Assembly: GCA_963971305.1 (NCBI GenBank)
Contig: OZ020308.1
Span: forward strand, 35,059,275 to 35,123,274
From: Arcuatula senhousia
Taxonomy: Eukaryota; Mollusca; Bivalvia; Mytilida; Mytilidae
DNA: 64,000 nucleotides
Reading direction: 5' to 3'
Shown here: positions 56,823 through 64,000 of the stretch, piece by piece
Position numbering within the stretch: the first letter of the stretch is position 1
Layout: the number at the start of each line of letters is the position of its first letter
Position numbers and translations under genes: made by a program
Notes under the pieces: model-generated
Told to the model about the DNA's origin: nothing
What the model saw: only the letters and a program-made list of their open reading frames with translations
Databases searched by the model: none

Positions 56823-57194
56823 TTAATATATGCATGAAGAAATTTCATATAGCCCTTAAATAAAAAGAAGTGGGAAGATCATTCCACTTTAGAGGTTATC
56901 ATTAACAGGGGGAGGTAACTTTTCTGAACTCCCACGCTGTATTCCTACTTTTCTTTTGCTAAGAATGAAAAAAAAACTAAAAAATTATAAGTGCCACTTT
57001 TATTTTTTTTAATCAAAATTCTTGAACAAAGCACCTGGTGTCACTTTTTGTTAATAGATCATCAGAGACATTATCACCAAAGGAATAGAATCACGAATTT
57101 GACAAAATCTCAAAATTGCCCCGTGATTTGGCTACGTTTTTAAGTGCTTCAACGCTTCTTTAACAGCATATCCCTTCGTTACATTAGAAAATAC
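56823..57194. other. no gene
   Basis: Nothing recognised. Confidence 0.45.
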
Positions 57195-57305
57195 CATTAA
57201 GTGTGTGACGTGTGTGTTTCGACGCATCTGTGCCATATAGGGCGGTCAATTTGAATGGTGGTGAAAACCGGCGTACCCAGAGAAAACCACCGACCTATAT
57301 CCAGG
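57195..57305 (-). mobile_element. tRNA-derived SINE, 3' fragment
   Basis: On the minus strand: GGTTTTCTCTGGGTACGCCG, ATTCAAATTGACCGCCCTAT and GATGCGTCGAAACACACA. It matches the 3' half of the SINEs at 42639 and 57751; the tRNA part is missing. Confidence 0.65.
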
Positions 57306-57750
57306 TATGGAAACCATCAATTGTAGGTATTCTTTTTCTAAATTCTGGGTGATTTTGCAATAAGCATATTTCTAAAAATCATATGATTGGCACAAAAATG
57401 TAAGTTTATATAGTAAGAACACTAGACTTTTAACTCTGAAGAATGAACCTTGAAATATGAAGTGTGAACAACGGAGTAGGCAGTATTACTTCGCATTTAA
57501 TCAGTTGGAAGATAACATTGAACTTTTTCAGATGGAAAACTTCTACAATTTATCATTTTAACTATCAATAGACTTGAATTTGAATCTTTCAATGAAATGA
57601 ATAAATTGAAATTACTATATAATTCAACAACATCTGATCAAATCTTCATCCTAGTAGTTTATTTTTGATAATAATTATATATATATAATACAGAGATTGA
57701 AATTATTCAATATTTTTGTTTTTATTATAGTTTTAAGTATATAGTTATAA

Positions 57751-57975
57751 GAGGGCCGGGTGGCTGAGTGGCCTAATGTGCTCGTTAAAAGACCACACTA
57801 TTTATTACTCGCCGATATCCTCTCAGGTGGTGGTCGTCGAATCCTGCTTGTAATTTACAAAACCTGTATGTATTAAGGTTTGTCAGTTACCGGCCCAATG
57901 TCGTTGGTTTCCTCAACCATTCAAATTGACCACCCGATAGGGCAAAGGTGCGTCGAAAAGGGCCTGAACCCCCTA
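57751..57975 (+). mobile_element. tRNA-derived SINE, degenerate copy
   Basis: Head GAGGGCCGGGTGGCTGAGTG with a good A box (TGGCTGAGTGG) and a weak B box (GTCGTCGAATCC). The middle GTTGGTTTCCTCAACC and GTGCGTCGAAAAGGGCCTGA match the 42639 copy. The simple tail is lost. Confidence 0.7.
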
Positions 57976-58438
57976 TACTATAGTCATTAGAACTTGGAAA
58001 AAGGGTAAATCTTTAATGTACATATTTTATATATTTTACAGTAAATACTTAGTAGGTGATATCAGGAATAACGTGTATTTTTTAAGCAAGTCAGTAAATA
58101 AATGTAATTACAAATGTACAAGCCAAATTAGGAATTACGTGTATTTTTTTAGGAATTAGGGGTAATTACTGAAAACTGTGAAATTTTCATGTTTTGTTTT
58201 CAGCTTACATTTAGCAAACAATCAATTTTAATTATTAAAATCACAAAATTTTATCAGACTGCAGTGCTTCGATTTTTGTCTCGCCTGGGTATGCCCCAGT
58301 AGTAGCTTAGCACATATGCATCCCCATCTTTTGACCTTTACCCTTAACCTCCGGTTGAGTGACTTATTAACCAATTTTACGTTTTGAAAGTTGAAAACAT
58401 ACCAGTCAGTTAATAGGTGAAAAAAAAATCATTTAAAG
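57976..58438. other. no gene
   Basis: AT-rich, with a short duplication TAGGAATTACGTGTATTTTTT / AGGAATAACGTGTATTTTTT (about 58060 and 58130). Confidence 0.45.
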
Positions 58439-58594
58439 GCATAGGCGGATCCAGGGGGGCCCGGGGGGCACCCCCCTTTTGGCAGAAAAATTTGGTTGAA
58501 TATAAAGGAAAATGAAGCGTGACCAAAGCCGGCTCCCTCTTATGCCAGTGAGTTGACCCCGTCTTTTCAGAATTTCTGGACCCCCCACTGTTAA
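58439..58594 (+). repeat. GC-rich MITE-like repeat 'GGCGGATCCAGG'
   Basis: It begins GGCATAGGCGGATCCAGGGG and ends TTTCTGGACCCCCCACTG, a decayed inverted counterpart (expected CTGGATCCGCC). Internally GGGGGGCCCGGGGGGC and CACCCCCCTTTT. A repeat of this type is widespread in invertebrates (memory-based). Confidence 0.6.
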
Positions 58595-58894
58595 AGTAAG
58601 TAATTACGAATAATAACTGATTTCACCTATGCATATATTTTAGGAATGTCAATTTTCATATTTAATTTTTGTGTTTGTACTTTGTAACGTTTACTGTGAA
58701 CTCTAATTGTTTTGTTAATCAAAATAGCCATTAAAAATATCTTAGATTTTCATCCCCTTTCGCTCAAATTTTTTCAGGCCCTCAAAAAAGTTATTTTGAT
58801 TTTTTGGCAAATTCGGTTGTTGTTTTTGCCAAGTTTCTTTCCAATAGCAAAATATTTAATCAAAATGGAAAAAAAATGATAAAAAAGATGAAAA

Positions 58895-59120
58895 GCTAAG
58901 TGGTTAGTTGGCTGATAACTTTATGGAAGTTACCTTAAAAGGAAAAAAAAACTGACCTTTTTCATGTTTATGTCCTGTAAAATTCAAATATATCGAGATA
59001 TAGAAAAGCTTATTTTTGCTAAACTTTTAGCTCATTAAAGCTGTTCAAATGTCAACGTCGGGTCGGCGTTGTCAGATGACCAATGATTGCAGTTTAGGCC
59101 TTTTTAAAGATAAACAATGG
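58895..59120 (+). repeat. family A fragment, partly duplicated at 59745-59870
   Basis: TAGTTGGCTGATAACTTTATGG, TGTTCAAATGTCAACGTCGG and AGATGACCAATGATTGCAGT recur at 59755-59850 with few differences. It contains the family A blocks TTTTTCATGTTTATG and TTGTCAGATGACC. Confidence 0.6.
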
Positions 59121-59744
59121 AAAAAAAATGTGCACGCCCGCCTCCACATTTCAAAAATTTGGATGCTAATGTAGGAATTATTTGATTATGACCTTAACGG
59201 TAACAGGGATACTGTAAACGTAGTACTAATTTCCGCTATATTCGCAGTCATTGAAATAGTTCTAACAATAAAACCCTCTAATGCTCGCTTACTCGTGACG
59301 AATCAAAAATTATTTTAAGGAGCTACATTATTGCAGCTATATTTGATATTCCGCAAAAATAGTACATGCTCATTTGCAATTATTTATGCAAATCAAGTAT
59401 GATAATTTAAAACTGTGAAATTTAATACCCGCATCATAGGCATGTGGGTTGAATGCCCGAAAATCAGCAACCACGAAATTTAATACGTTTAAAGCAGATG
59501 AGGTTAGAAACCAACTATTTTCGTTTTGAAGGGATTTGATTAAAACCTGGCATTCTTACTAATATTAGAACTTGGGTTAAAATAACTAAAATTGGTTTTG
59601 ACTCCGGAACTATAATGGAGGAAAAAAATCGATGGATCTTTGGTGTTTCAGAATAAAAGTCTCCATGGTTTTTTTTCATTTTTAAATGAAAAATATTGCA
59701 GAAATGTTGTTTATTTAGCTCTACAAACCATCATTGGGGGTGGG
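59121..59744. other. no gene; lone GGAGCTACATTATTGCAGCT motif
   Basis: The motif near 59320 resembles an arm of the hairpin at 31658. The rest is AT-rich. Confidence 0.4.
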
Positions 59745-59988
59745 TGGATTGGTGGTTAGTTGTCTGATAACTTTATGGAAGTAATATTATTAAAGCTGTT
59801 CAAATGTCTACGTCGGGTCGAAGTTGTCAGATGACCAATGATTGCAGTTTAAGCTTTTTAAAGATAAACAATTGCCATCACTTGGCGTCCGTCGTTGTTA
59901 ACTTTTCTTTGAAAATCTTCTCCTCCGAAACGACTGAAGGGATTGCTTTGAAACTTTGCACACTTCATCTATGGGATGTCCTCTACCA

Positions 59989-60050
59989 AGATTGCACAAA
60001 TGGCTCTACCAAGATTGCACAAATGGCTCTACCAAGATTGCACAAATGTT
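59989..60050 (+). repeat. 23-bp tandem repeat, nearly three copies
   Basis: AAGATTGCACAAATGGCTCT plus ACC repeats at 59989, 60012 and 60035 within the family A core. Other family A copies have a single unit here. Confidence 0.85.
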
Positions 60051-60653
60051 GACCGTCGTCCAAACAACATGGCCGCCGTTACTAAAAATAGACCAGGGGG
60101 TCAGACTACTGTTTTTGGCTTGTAAATCAAAAAGTATAAGAGATAGATGAAATCTGATGCCACGCTATTGCTTCAGCATCAAAAGCTCTACCGAAGTCTT
60201 CATTGAGTCGAAGTTGTCAGATGACCCCATTTAGGAGTTAAAGGTGAAAAATAGCATTTTTTCATGTTTTTGGATTATAGAATGGAAACTATCACAGATA
60301 GAGAACAGTTGTTGCTTGCTTAAATGTTCAGCTCATTTTGCTCTACAAAAGTCTCCATAGGGTCGAAGTTTTCAGATGACCACTTATAGGGGTTACAACC
60401 CCTAAAATAACGTTTTTTCATGTATTGGGGCCTATGGAATAAAAACTATAGCAGATAGAGAGAAGCTATTGCTTGCTTAAATGTTCGTCTTATTTAGCTC
60501 TACAAAAGTCTTCATAGGGTCGAAGTTGTCAGATGTCCCCTTATAGGGGTTACGTCCTTTAAAATAACGTTATTTCATGTTTTTGGCTTATAGAATGAAA
60601 ACTATAGCAGATAGAGAGAAGCTGTTGCTTGCTTAAATGTTCAGTTCATTTAG

Positions 60654-61171
60654 TTAGTTAGTTAGTTATTTATTTACTCCCAAGCAGCACGATTTAGGCT
60701 ATATCCAGGAGATGAACATGAAAGTGGTGATACAATGAACATGAAATGATGATGAAGTGGAGGAAATGGGGACACAAGGCCAATTGGGTAGGAGAGTTTT
60801 GACTGCCACTGAAAAAAGGAGTGTTGGGTAGGGAAGGGAAAATTTAGCCTCCTGCATGGGGATCCTACGGGTCCTACTCTTACCCGAGACCTGCAGCAGG
60901 GTTCTTTAACGTGCGAGGAACGGGACATTTTTCCAAACACGGTGCACCACTTTAGTTTGCGGTCAGGTTTTCCGCATTATCGCCTGACGACCCCGCATCT
61001 CTCGATGTCAGGGCTGCCCCATTCAACCACCTGGGGCACACATCCCAGTCGCTTTGTGGGCAAAGCGGCCTGACCCGATGTCAGGTTCCTGAGCGTGGAC
61101 TTTTAGTGGACTTTTACCGACAAGCTTAGCGCTGCTGCGGGCCTTTTCGCCACCCGGGACCCGCACGGGTG
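60654..61171 (-). mobile_element. SINE-like repeat 1 inserted in family A element
   Basis: Bounded by the perfect 13-bp duplication TCAGTTCATTTAG (60641-60653 and 61172-61184). On + it starts with the TTAGTTAG tail and ends at CACCCGGGACCCGCACGGG. Confidence 0.85.
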
Positions 61172-61416
61172 TCAGTTCATTTAGCTCTTCAAAAGTTATC
61201 ATAGAGTCAAAGTTGTCAGATGACCCCTTATAGGGGTTATTGCCCTTTAAATAATGTTTTTTTCATGATTTGGGCCTACGGCTCCAGAACGAAAACTATA
61301 GAAGATAGAGAAAAGCTGTTACTTGCTTAAATGTTCAGCTCATTTAGTTCTAGAAAAGTCTTTATAGGGTCGACATCAAGATCAGGTGAGCGATGCAGGC
61401 TCCTGGGAGTCTCTTG

Positions 61417-62465
61417 TTTTCCCATTTTTGCCTCGTAGTATGAACATTGATATGTTGCTGGCTCAAACCATCTGTTCAAAAAGTCTCCATTGATGGACGT
61501 TGTCAAATAACACCTTTTAGGAGTTATGGAAATTAAAAATTCTAAATGTTATGTAAATATTGTTGTATTTCATACTTGTGTTTTATATACTAGTAGGTGT
61601 TAACCTCCTCTTTGATTGCATTTGTATTTATAGACGTACTTGTGACGTAATATGTGTAGTGCTTAGCTAATTTTACATTTGCAACAGACGTGCTTTGTTC
61701 AGCCTAATTTCATTTTAAAATTATGAACTAGTTATGTTTCCCTAATCATGTAACATGGGCGCAAGTGAAAACGGATCCCGTTAGATGTTTTACTGTTCTT
61801 TTATGTGACCCTTTTTTTACAATTTACTTTAAATATTCTACATACCACTTGATCAGGTTTCTTCATTTGATTTTATAATTTTAATCTAACAGGCTTACTC
61901 CTCCAGATCACCTGGGTTAACTCTCATTTCGACTTAAGTTCACGTTGCTGAATGCGGTTTTGTTGTTATGTAAGTGTTTTTTGTTGTTGTCATTGTAGTA
62001 TGTTTTTTTGTTGTGATGATTTTTGTCTACCAATTTTGTCTTTGTCTTTTCGGTATAATGATGTTTGAGTATCCCTTTGGTACACCTTTCCTTCTTTCAT
62101 CCATTTCAGAGTTATTATTTAGGACACTGCCTTCCGGAATTCCGAACTATTATACGTAATCATGACTTTATCATTTTTTGTAAAGCTGATCTGTTTAACA
62201 TGCGATGAAATGCGTCATACTTTCATATTTGTCTACCTTATAAAAGTTGTTTTATATAAACTGGTGTATTTCCATGTTTTAATTTTACCAGGACATTATA
62301 TATTTAATTGATTCAAGGTTACATATTTTAAATATTAAAAAGGTTTGCAAGAAAATGTTACAGAAAATCTACTTTTAATGTGAACAAAAAAAAATATTTA
62401 AAGACAATATAATTTTATGATTTTAAATAGAAATGATATCATATTCTTTTGATTAGTTATTTTTT
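61417..62465. other. no gene; one dispersed repeat copy at 61905-62110
   Basis: AT-rich. 61905-62110 (TTTCGACTTAAGTTCACGTT then CTTTTCGGTATAATGATGTT) is a degenerate plus-strand copy of the repeat at 15663. Confidence 0.5.
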
Positions 62466-62915
62466 ATACCCCGCCACACGAAGTGGCAGGGTATTATGTT
62501 ATACCCTCATTTTTTTCGGTGTCCGTCCGTCCATCCGTCCCCCGAAGGTTTCCGACCAATAACTTGAAAACGCGTTAAAGGATTTGAATGATTTGCACAG
62601 CTGTTTAGTACAATAAAATACAGGTCAAGTTCGATTTCCAGCATGATCCAAAACAATAGTTCTCGAGATAGGCCACTTTGAAAAATCAAATTTCATGAAA
62701 TTTTGAGTTTTCGACCAATAACTTGAAAACGCGTCATGGGATTCAAATGATATTTCGTACAGCTATTGAGTACAATAAAATACAGGTCAAATTCAATTAC
62801 TAGCATGATCCGAAAAACAGTTTTCGAGATAGGTCACTTTGATAACAAATTTTATGAACTATTGATATTATAACGTGGCGGGGTATCATTTAATGTCCCA
62901 TTACATGCGCTATTT
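62466..62915 (+). mobile_element. hairpin-ended repeat, family C
   Basis: The 5' hairpin is ATACCCCGCCAC-ACGAA-GTGGCAGGGTAT (62466-62494). Two ~158-bp tandem units follow (GACCAATAACTTGAAAACGC at ~62552 and ~62711). The inverted 5' end recurs as GTGGCGGGGTAT at 62875-62886, followed by a weak hairpin (ATGT/ACAT) and a T-run. The sequence is unrelated to families A and B but the design is the same. Confidence 0.7.
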
Positions 62916-64000
62916 TTATTTTCATATTAGATGTCTGTAATTCTGAACTTTAATCTTGTTAGAAACGTAAGCTTAAGGTCATTCAAAATCGATTTCTCGT
63001 TCGTCGAATTCTCTGCGTCTTCAAGTTGTTGGCGAGAAATATTTAAATCCCTGCGTCTGTTAACATTTTTTAGCACTGCTTGCTTTAAAAGTAAAGGATA
63101 GGTTGTGATAAGGCCCTTATTTGGCCCAACAGTGTTCATGTTGTTAGAATACATTTTGTCATTCATTTTAGTCATTAAACATTTAAATGTGTTTCGGTAA
63201 ATGGTAGATAGGAGATAGTATTTTGCATGGTGAAATATATCTGAATATACTCTACAATAAAGCCTAAAACTTAAGCGCTTGTACGATTAAATAAGGATTG
63301 CCGACCACTGGATGAAAATCCTCTCTCTCATAAAATTGACGTTTCTGGGTAAAATTCGCGCGCTCGCTGCCTGGTTTTGACAAAATATTGATATTGTTTA
63401 TAGCAGTTAGATTTTTGTCATTAATACTTTTATATAATTGTTGACTATACAGCTGTAATAAGACAATTCTCTGGAAGCTATTTTAATCAAAGTACTACAT
63501 GCTACGAAAGCTAATACGAGATTCGAAATTCAGGATTCGAGTATCGCAATTCACTTAACCGTATGCGTGTTTTATTTTTTTTGCAGGAAGCCACATTTCG
63601 CGGATTTCAAACAAAATGGATGTTTTTTTTTGGCAGGATGAGTCACTTAGTTTGCTTTTTGTAATTAACGGATACCTAAGATGATAGGTGATATTTATTA
63701 AAATGATTTTCCAATGGGCGTCTCTCGAAGGACTTCCACGTAGTGAAGAAGGTTCCTGGCTCTGGTTCAACTGTAATTTGAGTAGCTACCTCTGGTTGTT
63801 GGATTCATTGATTGTGCGACTAATGACGAACAGCGAGTATTATAATAAGCAGTAGCTACTGTAATAGGGACGTTTTGGTATAATTAAAGTAATGTTGTCC
63901 TTGTTCCCGAACATCCGAACGATTTTTATAACCCTAAAGAAAGGGAGGATTCCAACTACAAAACCCTTTCTGAATTTGCCACTACAGCATCTGATTAAAA
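62916..64000. other. no gene recognised
   Basis: Short frames (62927-63175 and 63555-63770, minus) show no family motifs, and no repeat seen elsewhere in the window occurs here. Confidence 0.45.

Larger units (their letters stand above)
59872..61416 (+). mobile_element. family A hairpin-ended repeat, 5' hairpin absent, with a SINE inside
   Basis: It starts ATTGCCATCACTTGGCGTCC (same start as the 16624 copy) and has several ~155-bp units (GAGAAGCTGTTGCTTGC). It ends ATCAGGTGAGCGATGC, hairpin AGGCTC-CTGG-GAGTCT (61397-61412), then CTTG. A SINE interrupts it at 60654-61171. Confidence 0.72.

Overview
The window looks like nuclear DNA of a marine bivalve, most likely a mytilid mussel. It is AT-rich, the genes are split by GT-AG introns, and several bivalve-typical repeats and gene families appear: an nSTAND3-ankyrin receptor-like gene, a ZNF862-type hAT transposase, tRNA-headed SINEs ending in GGCGTTAAACACCAA plus a simple tail, and tandem-cored repeats with paired terminal hairpins. 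The species call is inference. No bacterial or viral features were seen.

Host genes are few. At 202-3404 (+) lies the 3' exon of an nSTAND3 NTPase plus ankyrin-repeat protein, a NOD-like-receptor-style architecture whose N-terminus lies left of the window. At 39978-53961 (+) is a two-exon gene for a secreted-N-terminus, somatomedin-B-domain, seven-transmembrane receptor. It has a TATA-like box at 39885, a 10.9-kb intron in phase 0 and a polyA signal at 54164. Most of the remaining sequence is mobile DNA.

3405-10219 holds a repeat-poor stretch, then an internally deleted LINE (- strand) flanked by 88-bp direct repeats. 10220-18868 contains a nested pair of hairpin-ended (Helentron/HINE-like) repeats, the first of three copies of a diverged ~1.1-kb segment, and a second hairpin-ended family. 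18869-23190 is a dead LINE broken by two later insertions, each with a clear target duplication: a 1.29-kb foldback element whose arms are 21-bp minisatellites, and a ~516-bp SINE-like repeat. 23600-33430 carries a reverse hairpin-ended copy, a reverse-transcriptase remnant, two SINE-like copies, a second copy of the diverged segment and a broken Harbinger transposase. 33431-39520 has two head-to-tail hairpin-ended elements (one with about nine ~155-bp internal repeats) and the third copy of the segment.

The receptor intron (41697-52563) is packed with transposons: a 5.0-kb hAT element with a five-exon, multiply broken transposase and perfect 15-bp terminal inverted repeats, a 94-bp near-perfect palindrome with 9-bp target duplications, a second foldback/minisatellite element, and several SINEs. 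Just past the receptor's 3' end, convergent, is a 5'-truncated Penelope-like element whose reverse transcriptase and GIY-YIG frame is open. 56823-64000 contains SINEs, a GC-rich MITE-like repeat, another hairpin-ended element with a SINE inside, and a third hairpin-ended family near 62.5-62.9 kb.

The most notable signals are (1) two unrelated-sequence foldback elements sharing a 21-bp tandem period, 8-bp target duplications and similar termini, and (2) three repeat families of different sequence but identical design (5' hairpin, tandem core, internal inverted copy of the 5' end, 3' hairpin, T-rich site without duplication), including one nested pair for which the window itself supplies the empty site.
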